A DNA stretch of 42,423 bases, taken from positions 1 through 42,423 of the forward strand of contig DATJQV010000051.1 in assembly GCA_035505375.1 (NCBI GenBank), given 5' to 3'. Numbering within the stretch: position 1 is the first letter of the stretch; every line of letters begins with the position of its first letter. Shown in pieces: positions 27,584 through 36,462 of the stretch. This DNA comes from a bacterium (lineage in GTDB: Bacteria; Hydrothermota; Tepidihabitantia; Tepidihabitantales; Tepidihabitantaceae). Made by a program: the position numbers and the translations under genes. The notes under the pieces are model-generated. The model was not told where the DNA came from. It did not search any database and was given only the letters and a program-made list of their open reading frames with translations.

Positions 27584-29827
27584 ATGACACAGCGGACGCG
27601 AGACTGGCTCCCGTTCTTGATCCCGGCGGCACTGATAGGTTTCTATTTCCCCGTGCTTGCCGGGTTCCGTTTCTTCTGGGGCGACGCCGCGGACTTCTAT
27701 CCGACCGCTTCCTACGTTGCCAGCTCACTGCACCATTTCCACATACCCTATTGGTCGCCGTACATCTCCGCGGGCTTCCCGACCTGGGACTCGGTTCCCT
27801 ACCCGCCCAACTGGCTGCTGTCTCTCTTCGTAGGACCGGACGGCCGGTTGAGCTACTGGGTCTACGAGTTGATGGTGATCCTGCACCTCCTGATTGCCGG
27901 GCTGTCTACGTACGGTTTGGCAAGGGAGTGGAAACTATCGAATCGGGCCTCGGCTTACGCCGGGTTGACTTTCATGCTCAGCGGATTCATGTCCGCGCGC
28001 ACCACGCAGCCCGGCGTAGTCGTCACACTCGCCTGGTTTCCCTTAGCCCTGCTGCTGGTCAGTCGGGCTCTGAACCACCGCCGCCTCGCGCCCGCGCTGG
28101 GCGCGGGCCTGGTGATGGGACTGGCTGCCCTCGGTGGACACCCGCAGATGCTCATGCACATGGCGTACGCTTTGGCGCTCTATGTTGTCGCCTTCGTGGT
28201 TAAGAACTGGAGAACACAGGGATGGAAAACGCTTCTGCGCGGCGCTTACGTACTGACGCTGGTCGGCCTGGTCGGTGTCGCGATATCAGCCGCACGATAC
28301 CTTCCGATTCTTGATTTCGTCAGGTACTCGGACCGAAGTTCGAGCAGCGTCGCCTTCCTCACCGATTGCTCCTTGTACCCAGGCCACCTGCTCACTCTCC
28401 TCGTACCCAAGGCATTCGGCAGCGTCACAGGACCGACTGGGCTGCCCGGTCCGGTTCCGCACTCGCTCAAGGCCGTGGACTACAGCTACGTCGAAACCGT
28501 AATCTACGTTGGCGTCCTGCCGCTGCTCCTTTGCGGGTTTGCCCTGACGGACCGGACAAGGTCACTGCGCTGGTTTCTGGCGCTGCTGGCGCTCGGCGCG
28601 CTTGTCCTGGCGCTCGGCTGCTACACTCCCGTGTACCGAATCGCGATGGCGGTTCTGCCCGGGTTCAGCCTGTTCAGGATTCCGGCACGCCTGAGCGATC
28701 TATTTACGTTCGCGGCGTGTGTCATGGCCGGTCTCGGCATGGACGCGTTCCTGCGCGAGGGAGCGGAGCCCCGGGCCCGGCGTTGGTTGGTACCGGTCGC
28801 CCTGTGCGCCGGATGGGCGGTTCTGGTCTGGGCTCTGCTGGCCAGCGGTCTTTTGCGTGGGCAGCACCGCCTCTGGGACCCGAAGCTCGACAACCTGACA
28901 AGACAGTGGCTCATATTCACGGTGCTGTCCGTCGTAGCGACCGGAATCATCTTCTGGCGAACCCGAAGCAACTGGTCGCCGGTCGCCGGATACTGGCTTG
29001 TGGTCGCGGTCACGTTCCTGGACCTGCTCGCGTTCGGGCACGATGTCAACGCCTCGCACGTCAGACCGACACAGATTCCCTTTGCTCCGAGTGGAGCCGT
29101 CGACCACATCCGGCAGGAATCGAAACAGGAGATCTTCCGAACCAGTATGAGCGGAGGCAGCCGTTTTCGCCTGGGCAGCAACCGCGGGAATCTGGACCAC
29201 GTCGAGATGCTTCAAGGCTACACCGGATGGGTGGTCGCGCGGCTCGCACAAGTCGGCGGCGACAGACACATTCTCGACCTTCTCAATGTCCGGTACGAGA
29301 TCGACCCGACCGGCCAGCGGCTGATCCCCAATCCAACCTACCTGCCACGGGCGCGGATGGTCTACCAGTATCAGGTGGCGACATCCGACAGCGCGGCGCT
29401 CGAGACCGTCCGCGGCGGGACATTCGACTACCGCGGCGTCGCGATTCTGGAGCATGACCCGGGATTCCCGTCCGGCTCGAACGACGAAACTCGAAACGAT
29501 GTCGTCATTACCCGCCGCGAGGCGAATCGGATGGAACTGCAGGTTCAGACCGACGTGCAGGGCATTCTCGTGCTGTCCGAGGTCTACCTGCCGCAATGGA
29601 AAGCGCTGGTCGATGGACGCCCCGCCACGATCTACCCGGTTGACTACGTGCTGCGAGGTCTGACCCTGAATGCCGGCTCCCACCATGTCGAGATGTACTA
29701 CGACGGCTCGCTCATTCGCCTGGGCTCACTCGTCAGTCTACTGACGCTGGTCATTACGTTCGGACTCATCTTGACGCTCCGACGGAATCGCAACGCTCGC
29801 AGGTCACTAGATGGGATACAGACATAA
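27584..29827 (+). CDS. YfhO-family membrane protein, second copy
   Basis: 747 aa with about twelve membrane segments and a soluble C-terminal domain. It parallels the protein at 17706: an early FFWGDAADFYPTASYV loop, a middle LPGFSLFRIPARLSDLF (against LFPGISKFRGPAMIF) and a late PQWKALVDGRPATIY (against PDWKVYVDGKKSELL). These conserved loops are presumably at the active or lipid-sugar-binding face. Unlike the first copy, it has its own strong promoter and no glycosyltransferase neighbour. A lipid-linked glycosyl transfer role is inferred from the family. Confidence 0.72.
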   Translation: MTQRTRDWLPFLIPAALIGFYFPVLAGFRFFWGDAADFYPTASYVASSLHHFHIPYWSPYISAGFPTWDSVPYPPNWLLSLFVGPDGRLSYWVYELMVILHLLIAGLSTYGLAREWKLSNRASAYAGLTFMLSGFMSARTTQPGVVVTLAWFPLALLLVSRALNHRRLAPALGAGLVMGLAALGGHPQMLMHMAYALALYVVAFVVKNWRTQGWKTLLRGAYVLTLVGLVGVAISAARYLPILDFVRYSDRSSSSVAFLTDCSLYPGHLLTLLVPKAFGSVTGPTGLPGPVPHSLKAVDYSYVETVIYVGVLPLLLCGFALTDRTRSLRWFLALLALGALVLALGCYTPVYRIAMAVLPGFSLFRIPARLSDLFTFAACVMAGLGMDAFLREGAEPRARRWLVPVALCAGWAVLVWALLASGLLRGQHRLWDPKLDNLTRQWLIFTVLSVVATGIIFWRTRSNWSPVAGYWLVVAVTFLDLLAFGHDVNASHVRPTQIPFAPSGAVDHIRQESKQEIFRTSMSGGSRFRLGSNRGNLDHVEMLQGYTGWVVARLAQVGGDRHILDLLNVRYEIDPTGQRLIPNPTYLPRARMVYQYQVATSDSAALETVRGGTFDYRGVAILEHDPGFPSGSNDETRNDVVITRREANRMELQVQTDVQGILVLSEVYLPQWKALVDGRPATIYPVDYVLRGLTLNAGSHHVEMYYDGSLIRLGSLVSLLTLVITFGLILTLRRNRNARRSLDGIQT

Positions 29828-29853
29828 GCCAGTAGCGATCAACTGGCCAGGCA

Positions 29854-29881
29854 TTGACGGCCAGCCATTGTGGTATAGCAT
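29854..29881 (+). promoter_or_regulatory. Promoter giving a leaderless mRNA
   Basis: TTGACG (29854-29859), 16-bp spacer, TAGCAT (29876-29881). The -10 ends 6 nt before ATG 29888. Confidence 0.6.
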
Positions 29882-29887
29882 GACGCA

Positions 29888-30604
29888 ATGAAGGCGCGCG
29901 CGCAACGGGTCGGCCACGAGTCCGAACGTCGTTTCGCGCTGGCTGTCGGAGTCGCGCTCACCGCGGCTCTCGGAGCATGCTGGCTCTGCGGCTGCGGAAC
30001 CGCGGCCGCGTACTGGCCTCTGCGCCGCGGCCAGTCCGCGCTGGCGCTTGAGGCCGGCGGGCCGGTCGTGAATCTGTCCGGCGCACAACTGCCCGTCCCC
30101 TACCCGGTTGCCCGGTTCCGCTACGGCGTCACCGACCGGTTCAACGTCAATGTCGGCGCCCACCTGTTGATGCCCGCGTTCGGTGTCGCCGGATTCGACG
30201 GCGGGGCCAGCTATCATTTCCTCGACCAGGCGGGTTGGCGACCCTGCGTGGGCGTGGCCGTCGGTGAAATCGGGCTGATTGAATTCGACGGCAGAAGCGC
30301 CACAGTATTCATGCCGCAGGCGGACGTCACCGCCAGCTATCTGCGTGCGAACCACTCGCTCTCGTATTTCGGCGTCCATACGCTCTACCAAATTCGCCCG
30401 AGTTTCCACATGACCTTCTCACCCTACGTCGGTCACAACTTCTCGGTCGGCCGCGAACTGTCGGTCGGCCTTGAATTGAAGTGGTACGCGGCATACGAAC
30501 GCGCGGAGCCGCGCGCAGTCAAGTACAGCCTGCCCATCGCCAACCACGGCGGGCTCGGCTTCGTGGGCGGGATAACATACCACTTCGGAGGCTGGTATCG
30601 CTAG
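29888..30604 (+). CDS. Outer-membrane barrel-like lipoprotein
   Basis: 238 aa. A basic N-region and a hydrophobic stretch end at ACWLCGC, with LCGC as lipobox. The rest alternates polar and hydrophobic residues in strands such as ARFRYGVTDRFNVNVGAHL, SLSYFGVHTLYQI and GLGFVGGITYHF, as in small beta-barrels. No ribosome binding site precedes ATG 29888, which fits the leaderless promoter. The next gene starts inside its last codons. Function is unknown. Confidence 0.65.
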   Translation: MKARAQRVGHESERRFALAVGVALTAALGACWLCGCGTAAAYWPLRRGQSALALEAGGPVVNLSGAQLPVPYPVARFRYGVTDRFNVNVGAHLLMPAFGVAGFDGGASYHFLDQAGWRPCVGVAVGEIGLIEFDGRSATVFMPQADVTASYLRANHSLSYFGVHTLYQIRPSFHMTFSPYVGHNFSVGRELSVGLELKWYAAYERAEPRAVKYSLPIANHGGLGFVGGITYHFGGWYR

Positions 30605-31484
30605 GCCGGTTCGGCTCGCGCTCGCCGCCGCGTTCCTGCTCCTGGGCGCGAACTGCCTGAAGCTGGACCGGTTCCTGTTCTCGCCTACGACTGTCGATGA
30701 GTACTTGCGTCCCGGCGATATCGACTCGGCAGCGTGGCACGTACGCGGCATCATCCCGGATTCGCTCTATCACGAGGTCGGACTCACTTCGTCAGGCGGC
30801 AACCACATCTACGGGTTTCTGGTTCAGCCCAAGGAAAGTACGGCCCTGAACGATGTCACGATTCTCTACTGTCACGGCAACTCGGACAACATCAATCGTT
30901 ACTGGGGCCGGGTGGAGCTACTGTGGGACATGGGCTATCGTGTTTTCATCTTTGACTACCAGGGCTATGGCAAGAGCGAAGGCGAGGAACGTGGAGACGC
31001 ATGCCTTGCCGACGGCCGGGCCGCACTTACTTACCTGCGCACTAGACCCGAGGTGAACCCCGACCGGATCGTCTATTACGGATGGTCTATGGGCACTTTC
31101 GTTACGACCTATCTTGCGGCCGACTCGGTCACGCCATTCGGACTTATACTGGAATCTCCTCCCGCCTCGGCCGAGGCGCTCGTCAAGGAGGGAACTGTGG
31201 TCGACATCCCGGGCAGCATGCTCACAGACTTCTACGCCGACTTCGACAACGAGAGCCGGATTGCGCGTGTCGGCGTTCCGGTCCTGATGATGCAGGGCAC
31301 GGTGGACAGCACGCTCGCGCCGGCACGTCACGCCCAGCGGCTGCTGGCTGCGGCCGAAGGGCACACCGACATCGACATGTGCTGGGCCGTAGGGGCCGGC
31401 CACGACAACGTACCTTATGTGCTGGGCGAGGAGTATGCCCAGCGCATCACCAGCTATGTCGAGTGCCGGGCAAGAGAACAGTGA
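30597..31484 (+). CDS. Exported alpha/beta hydrolase, possible ATC start
   Basis: A serine hydrolase of the BEM46/ABHD13-like group. HGNSDN forms the oxyanion region, GWSMG is the nucleophile elbow (Ser), VDSTLAP holds the Asp and GAGHDN the His. Upstream of the first TTG (30705), the same frame encodes RPVRLALAAAFLLLGANC, a signal peptide, and no ATG, GTG or TTG is available before the in-frame stop at 30573. GGAGG at 30587-30591 lies five bases before ATC 30597, so I propose an ATC start (295 aa) overlapping the previous gene by 8 bp. Without it the protein would lack its signal. The substrate is unknown; an ester or lipid is likely. Confidence 0.7.
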   Translation: MARPVRLALAAAFLLLGANCLKLDRFLFSPTTVDEYLRPGDIDSAAWHVRGIIPDSLYHEVGLTSSGGNHIYGFLVQPKESTALNDVTILYCHGNSDNINRYWGRVELLWDMGYRVFIFDYQGYGKSEGEERGDACLADGRAALTYLRTRPEVNPDRIVYYGWSMGTFVTTYLAADSVTPFGLILESPPASAEALVKEGTVVDIPGSMLTDFYADFDNESRIARVGVPVLMMQGTVDSTLAPARHAQRLLAAAEGHTDIDMCWAVGAGHDNVPYVLGEEYAQRITSYVECRAREQ

Positions 31485-32077
31485 GGATAGTCAGCGGTCT
31501 GCTCCTGGTGACTCTGCTGTCAGGCAGCTTGTACGGCGCGGACGCCTCGCGCGAAGTCCCGCCCATCGACCCCGGCATCCTCCTCGTGGAAGGGAGCGGC
31601 GCGGCGCTCGGTGGCGCTGCGTGTGCTGCCGGGTTCGGATTCCTGCTGACGAAACTGTATGATCCATCCCAGAATGTCTGGAAGACCTTCGGCGGGACTG
31701 TGCTCGGAGGTAGCCTCGGTTACCCGCTGCTCTGCGGCGTCGGCTGTTGGGCGGCAGCGAAACTGGTCATGCAGCAGGGCACATTGGACGGGGCCGTGGT
31801 CGGTGGACTGGCCGCAACGCCGGTTGCGCTGACTGTCGCCTGGGTCGGGACTCTGGTCGAGAAACTGCCGCCGGGCTCGATCAAGAGCTCCCCCATCTAC
31901 GTCGCGGCGGCACTGATACCTCCTGCCGGTGCGGTTCTCGGCTACAACCTCAGCCGACCGAAGACCCCGCCCGGCAACGCCTGGCTTAGCCGGTTCAACC
32001 TGCCTGCAGTATCATGGCGGCCGGACCGCCGTGCCGGAACGTCGGTCGACGTCAGGCTGTTGAACGCAAGGTTCTGA
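31481..32077 (+). CDS. Exported small envelope protein, paralogue of 3892
   Basis: 198 aa from GTG 31481, which overlaps the hydrolase stop as GTGA. A signal peptide (MRIVSGLLLVTLLSGSLYGA) is followed by Gly/Ala-rich hydrophobic stretches (GSGAALGGAACAAGFGFLL, VYVAAALIPPAGAVLG-type) and the tail GTSVDVRLLNARF. The tail and layout match the protein at 3892-4524. It is the last gene of the trio that begins at 29888. Function is unknown. Confidence 0.65.
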   Translation: MRIVSGLLLVTLLSGSLYGADASREVPPIDPGILLVEGSGAALGGAACAAGFGFLLTKLYDPSQNVWKTFGGTVLGGSLGYPLLCGVGCWAAAKLVMQQGTLDGAVVGGLAATPVALTVAWVGTLVEKLPPGSIKSSPIYVAAALIPPAGAVLGYNLSRPKTPPGNAWLSRFNLPAVSWRPDRRAGTSVDVRLLNARF

Positions 32078-32092
32078 TGGGAATCCTCTACC

Positions 32093-33226
32093 CTATTTCA
32101 TCGCCTCGGCCTTGCCGAAGCTGCGGGAGAGGAAGAACTCGTCGAGCGGAATCGAAGCGCTGCCTTTGACCATCTGCTCGGCCATCAGCTTGCCCAAGGC
32201 AGGCCCGAACATGAAGCCGTGGCCGCTCATGCCGCTGGAGACGTAGAAGCCCCGCAGCGACGTGCCGCCGCAAATGGGATTCCCATCCGGGCTCATCTCG
32301 TAAGAGCCTGCCCACTGGCGGAGCACCTTTACGCCTGCCAGCCTGGGCACCAGCCGCACCATTCGGCGCGGCATCTCGGTGATGAACTCGTCGGTGGCGT
32401 CATAGTTGTGCCCGGGCACCAGCGGTACCGGCGTATAGCAGCCGATGAAGTGGCCGGTGCCCGAGTGCTGGACGAAATAACAGCCGTCCGGCCGATAGTC
32501 GACCAGCATGGGATTGAAGACGCGCTCGACCGCCTCGGTGACCAGGGACTCGTGACGGTCGGCAGTGACCGGCACCCTGACACCGGCCATGGTCCCGACC
32601 TCGTCGGCCCAGCAGCCGGCCGCGTTGAGCAGCATGTTGCAGGCGTACACATCGCCCTTCGCGTCTGTGACCGAGACAACCTTGTCGCCGACCTTGTTGA
32701 CCTGCTTGATGTCACAGTCCATCACCAGCGCACCACCCAGCCGCTTGATGCCTTCGAGATAACCGTAGGTGACCTTGAACGGATTGGCCTGTCCGTCGGT
32801 CGGGCAGTACGCGCCTCCCAGCAGCCCGACCGGGTCAAGCCCGGGAGCAATCTTCACACATTCGTCCGGCGGGACGAAGCGGACGTCGAGGCCATAAGTC
32901 TTCTGGATAGCAATCGCATCAAAGAAGGCCTGCTTCCGCGTCTCGTCAAAGGCAAGGAAAAGGTACCCGCCCGCAAACCACTCGACGTCCTCACCCAGCT
33001 CCTCGCTTAGGCCCTGGAACATCCGGACGCTCTCAATCATGACCCTAATGGTCAGGTCGTGGGTAAACTGGGCCCTGATACCGCCGATGCACCGGCCGGT
33101 TGAACCGGCACAGGGGAATCCGCGCTCCACCACCAGCACTTTCAGGCCGCTCTTCGCAAGATAGTAGCCGGTGGCCGCGCCGGTGATGCCGGCGCCGATC
33201 ACGACGACGTCGGCCGAACGCTTCAT
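32093..33226 (-). CDS. FAD-dependent amino acid oxidoreductase (DAO/SoxB family)
   Basis: 377 aa. VVVIGAGITGAATGYYLAKS is the FAD-binding Rossmann loop and LVVERG the following acidic residue. GGIRAQFTHDL and the C-terminal GFYVSSGMSGHGFMFGPALG match the beta-subunit group of sarcosine oxidase, octopine/nopaline oxidase and hydroxyproline dehydrogenase. It overlaps the BFD-like 2Fe-2S gene by 4 bp; a 4Fe-4S gene stands further up the same strand. Such enzymes oxidise a secondary amine or amino acid and pass electrons through the iron-sulfur partners. The exact substrate is unknown. It converges with the envelope trio, 15 bp apart. Confidence 0.82.
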   Translation of the reverse strand: MKRSADVVVIGAGITGAATGYYLAKSGLKVLVVERGFPCAGSTGRCIGGIRAQFTHDLTIRVMIESVRMFQGLSEELGEDVEWFAGGYLFLAFDETRKQAFFDAIAIQKTYGLDVRFVPPDECVKIAPGLDPVGLLGGAYCPTDGQANPFKVTYGYLEGIKRLGGALVMDCDIKQVNKVGDKVVSVTDAKGDVYACNMLLNAAGCWADEVGTMAGVRVPVTADRHESLVTEAVERVFNPMLVDYRPDGCYFVQHSGTGHFIGCYTPVPLVPGHNYDATDEFITEMPRRMVRLVPRLAGVKVLRQWAGSYEMSPDGNPICGGTSLRGFYVSSGMSGHGFMFGPALGKLMAEQMVKGSASIPLDEFFLSRSFGKAEAMK

Positions 33227-33603
33227 GGGACAGCGCCTTCCTTGTCGGTCCGGTCAGGCGTATCCGACTCGGCCGACACGAATGACCCCAGCAGCCCCAA
33301 GGGCAGAGGCTTAAGCGGCGGCCTCGGCCTCGGTTGCTGCTGCTCTGACGCGGGAATCCCGGTCTCTTCCTGTATCAGCCGGGCGATGAGCCTCAGGCAC
33401 CCGCGGCCCTGGCAATGTCCCATGCCCGTCCGGAGATACCGCTTGACCGCTTCAAGGGAATGATAACCCATGCGGATGGCCCGGCGTACCTCGGCCTCGG
33501 TCACTTCTTCGCAGCGGCAGACGACCACCGACGATTGACGATTGACGATTGACGATTGGCGATTCCGGGCCCTGGCCTTTGGCCTGCGGACTTTGGACTT
33601 CAC
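33223..33603 (-). CDS. BFD-like (2Fe-2S)-binding subunit
   Basis: 126 aa. CRC (Cys29, Cys31) and GHCQGRGC (Cys64, Cys69) give the four-Cys 2Fe-2S site of the BFD-like fold, seen as a small subunit or domain beside SoxB/HcnC-type oxidoreductases. ATG 33603 overlaps the sppA stop as ATGA, supporting this start even though residues 13-27 (NRQSSIVNRQSSVVV) are encoded by a 7-bp repeat. The C-terminal half (about 50 residues) is Pro/Arg-rich and probably disordered. It overlaps the FAD subunit by 4 bp. Confidence 0.78.
   Translation of the reverse strand: MKSKVRRPKARARNRQSSIVNRQSSVVVCRCEEVTEAEVRRAIRMGYHSLEAVKRYLRTGMGHCQGRGCLRLIARLIQEETGIPASEQQQPRPRPPLKPLPLGLLGSFVSAESDTPDRTDKEGAVP
33531..33565. 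repeat. 7-bp tandem repeat inside a gene
   Basis: ACGATTG four times exactly (33531-33558), then GCGATTC. It lies in the 5' coding part of the BFD-like gene, where three units make a 7-residue peptide repeat (NRQSSIV). Confidence 0.85.
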
Positions 33604-35816
33604 TGCAGGGCCTTCTTCACTTGATCCTGGGCGAAGTCACTGACCATAGAACCAAGCCCGGAACCGGCTGCCGGCAGGACAATATAGTCACACTCCCCGA
33701 GTCTCGCGACCTTCTTCGCGTACCCGATCGCGTCAAGGAACCCGCCCAACGTATCAACGATGCCGACACGCTTCGCGTCGAGCCCCGACCATATCCTGCC
33801 TTGTCCTATCGAATCAACGTGCTCAAATGAGAGCTTCCTGCCGGTCGCGACCTTCTGTACGAACTGGTGGTAGAAGTAATCAACCTGCGCTTGCATGATT
33901 GAATCTTCTTCCGGGGTCATCGCACGCATATCTGACATCGCCCCGGCGTGCTCGCCGCGCGTTACCGCCTGACGCCGCGCCCCGAGCTTGTTGTACAGCC
34001 CTTCGGTCACAAACTTGTAGTCGAATACCCCGATCGAACCGGTGAGCGTGGTCGGCAGGGCGAAGATCCGGGTCGCGTTGCAGGCAATGTAGTAGCCGCC
34101 CGAGCCCGCGACTCCGGCCATCGAGACGATAACCGGCTTCTGCTTGCGGCACAGCTCAAGCTCGCGCCAGATCATGTCCGAGGCAAACCCGTCGCCACCC
34201 GGAGAGTCAATCCGCAGCACGACCGCCTTGACTCGTTTGTCCTCGCGCGCCTGACGCACGGCCTGCACCATAGTCTGCGCGCCCATCGTCGTCGAGCCGC
34301 TGAGCAGGTCGGTATGTGACTCGCCGGCGGTGATGTCACCGGTGGCATAGACAATCGCGATCGCCGGCCTCGGAGTCCAGTCATCATTTGGAATCGCCTC
34401 GGCCAGGTAGTCATTCTCGCTGACCTTGGCGAGCCCCTTCAGTTCCTTCTTCAGCACGCTGTCGACCTGGTCGTGGTAGTAGACATCGTCCACCAGCCCG
34501 TTCTGTTTTGCCTCCTCGGAGTTGAAGAAGCCGATGTTCACCAGTGCCTCGATGCTGTCGCGGCTGACGTGACGGCCCTGCGCTGCCGCCGCCAGGAACT
34601 CATTGTAGGGCGCATCAAGGTAGGCCGTGTACTGCTCTCGGTTGGGTGCGGTGAGCGAGTCCTCGGTAAACGTCTCGATGGCCGACTTGTACTTCCCGTG
34701 TCGGGTGCCGTTGAACTGGATGCCCAGCTTCGCCAGCGTCCCCTTCAGGAAGATCGTCCCCATGCTCATGCCGGGAATCGTGACATCGCCGAGCGGATGG
34801 GTCCAGATCCGATCCGCCACTGAGGCGACATAGTAACTCGTCATTCCCATGCTCGGCGCGTACACGATGACCTTCTTGCCTCGCGCCCGGAATGCGGCCA
34901 GCGCCTGCCGCAGTTCCTGCGCGTGCGCAAAGCTCGTGCTCAGGTCGTCGATCCTGAGCACCAGGGCCTTGACGCTGCTGTCCCTGCGCGCACGGTCAAT
35001 CAGGTCGAGCAGTTGCCAGGCTGTGCGCACGCTTTGCGAGCTCAGGCTGAAGCCCGGCTTTCGGTCGGCAATCTCCTCGTTGAGTTTCAACTCGACGTAT
35101 CGATTCCCGGCGGGCGACAGGGAACGCTGCGGCGCGGTTCCAACCCGCAGGTAGCCACCGACCTCGTTGAGTCCCTCGGTGCCTGCCGCACCGACGCCGG
35201 CCTTGCCCAGCCCGAGCGAGACCGTTGCCGCGAAATGCAGATCCGCAAATTGGTCACTCGACAGCACCTTCATACCGAGCGTCAACCCGTCGATCGGCTC
35301 CACCTCGAACCCCGCCATCGGCTGCAGCGGCGTGATCAAGTACGTCTCGCCGAACAAGGTGAACCGGTTGCCGAGCGGGCGTACTGCCGCCCCGACCGCC
35401 AGTCGGCCCCAGTCGTGGTTCAGGTCGTCCCAGACTGCGCCGACCGAGACCTGCTTCACCGGACGCACCAGCGCCGACAAGTCCCACCGGCTCAGCGAGT
35501 CATGCCTGAATCGCAGGCCACCATAGACACCGCTGCCGCCCATGCCAAGGGCGACGCCGTACCGCGCCGGCTCGGGTTCCCAGTAGGCAGCGAGCGGCCC
35601 GGACCTGGCAAGGAATGTGGTGTTGGAGAAGAAATCGGACCAGAGCACGGGCTCGAAATTGTAGAAAGCGTAGACTTCCGAACCGGGTCGAACCCCGAGT
35701 CCGGCCGGGTTGGCTAACGCCGCCAGCGCGTTGTCGGTCCCGGCCAGCGACAAGGGCAGGTCCGGGACGAGCGCCTGAACCGGGAACGCAAGCACAAGCA
35801 GAGTGAGAATTACCAT
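33600..35816 (-). CDS. sppA: Barrel-domain/SppA signal peptide peptidase fusion
   Basis: 738 aa from ATG 35816, where a signal peptide (MVILTLLVLAFPVQA) begins; the frame runs on to 35975 but through repeat DNA. Residues about 20-230 are a barrel-like domain (GVALGMGGSGVYGGLRFRH and similar strands). From about 240 two SppA modules follow. The first holds the catalytic Lys (GKYKSA, Lys377), the second RIDSPGG and the Ser in AGSGGYYIA (Ser572), as in the 67-kDa type of SppA that degrades spent signal peptides. The N-terminal barrel domain is unusual and suggests that the protease sits at the outer envelope. It is placed between two redox-enzyme genes. Confidence 0.85.
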   Translation of the reverse strand: MVILTLLVLAFPVQALVPDLPLSLAGTDNALAALANPAGLGVRPGSEVYAFYNFEPVLWSDFFSNTTFLARSGPLAAYWEPEPARYGVALGMGGSGVYGGLRFRHDSLSRWDLSALVRPVKQVSVGAVWDDLNHDWGRLAVGAAVRPLGNRFTLFGETYLITPLQPMAGFEVEPIDGLTLGMKVLSSDQFADLHFAATVSLGLGKAGVGAAGTEGLNEVGGYLRVGTAPQRSLSPAGNRYVELKLNEEIADRKPGFSLSSQSVRTAWQLLDLIDRARRDSSVKALVLRIDDLSTSFAHAQELRQALAAFRARGKKVIVYAPSMGMTSYYVASVADRIWTHPLGDVTIPGMSMGTIFLKGTLAKLGIQFNGTRHGKYKSAIETFTEDSLTAPNREQYTAYLDAPYNEFLAAAAQGRHVSRDSIEALVNIGFFNSEEAKQNGLVDDVYYHDQVDSVLKKELKGLAKVSENDYLAEAIPNDDWTPRPAIAIVYATGDITAGESHTDLLSGSTTMGAQTMVQAVRQAREDKRVKAVVLRIDSPGGDGFASDMIWRELELCRKQKPVIVSMAGVAGSGGYYIACNATRIFALPTTLTGSIGVFDYKFVTEGLYNKLGARRQAVTRGEHAGAMSDMRAMTPEEDSIMQAQVDYFYHQFVQKVATGRKLSFEHVDSIGQGRIWSGLDAKRVGIVDTLGGFLDAIGYAKKVARLGECDYIVLPAAGSGLGSMVSDFAQDQVKKALQ

Positions 35817-35909
35817 TTGCCAATTCCTAATGCCCAACGAATTCCCGACTACATCCGAGGCGCGGCCATTCGTTTGGAATTGGGTATTGGTCATCAGGAG
35901 TTGGTCGCT
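35816..35909. repeat. 7-bp-periodic repeat, two facing runs
   Basis: Run one (35816-35850): TTTGCCA, ATTCCTA, ATGCCCA, ACGAATT, CCCGACT. Run two (35868-35909): ATTCGTT, TGGAATT, GGGTATT, GGTCATC, AGGAGTT, GGTCGCT. The second is a loose reverse complement of the first and runs into the last codons of the 4Fe-4S gene. Confidence 0.65.
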
Positions 35910-36454
35910 GCGACTTTGATACTCCGCACCGTGTTCCAGTACCGCTTCGGCACGGCCACGGTGATGACGGCGCATCGGTTCATGGCCTTGGTATCAAGCA
36001 CCTTCAACACCCTGGCCTTGCACACGGCTCGACCGGCCCGGTCCAGACCGGTGACCCGCGCGCCGGTTTCAGGCCTCGGCAGCAGCTCATAGGGTATGGT
36101 CACCGCCGCCTCGGTCTTGGAGAAGTGCTTGTGCACGACGAATATCGCCAACCCCGGGCACTTGGAAAGACAGAGCGTGCAGCCGTTGCACTTGGAGAAG
36201 TCGACCTCGGGCGTGTCGGTCAGTTCACCCTTGATGGTTATGGCCTGGCGCGGGCAGGCATAGGCGCAGGGGTTGCAGGGGATGTTCTCGATGCACTCGA
36301 CCATCACCACCGGGCCGGCTGCCAGCCTTTCCTCGGACGGCACCGCGCCCCTTGCGGACAGCTCCCTTGTCGAGATCACGCCGGTCCTCTGGCAGGAGGT
36401 AGGATGGGACTTGCCCGCAGATGGTGACGGTCGCCGGGGTTCGGGCTTTGGCAT
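35894..36454 (-). CDS. 4Fe-4S ferredoxin-type electron carrier
   Basis: 186 aa. Two clusters are visible: CIENIPCNPCAYACP (Cys54, 60, 63, 67) and CNGCTLCLSKCP (Cys89, 92, 95, 99). The first motif, with the longer CX5C spacing, is familiar from proteins linked to SoxB-type and D-proline or hydroxyproline dehydrogenases. It would accept electrons from the FAD and 2Fe-2S proteins encoded downstream. About 50 N-terminal residues are Pro/Ser/Arg-rich. ATG 36454 has almost no leader (2 nt) from its promoter. Confidence 0.82.
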   Translation of the reverse strand: MPKPEPRRPSPSAGKSHPTSCQRTGVISTRELSARGAVPSEERLAAGPVVMVECIENIPCNPCAYACPRQAITIKGELTDTPEVDFSKCNGCTLCLSKCPGLAIFVVHKHFSKTEAAVTIPYELLPRPETGARVTGLDRAGRAVCKARVLKVLDTKAMNRCAVITVAVPKRYWNTVRSIKVAATNS

Positions 36455-36462
36455 GGTGGGCG

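Noticed and set aside
28366-29457. 363-codon ORF inside the second YfhO gene
   Set aside because: Out-of-frame shadow with no domain and Arg/Pro-rich composition.
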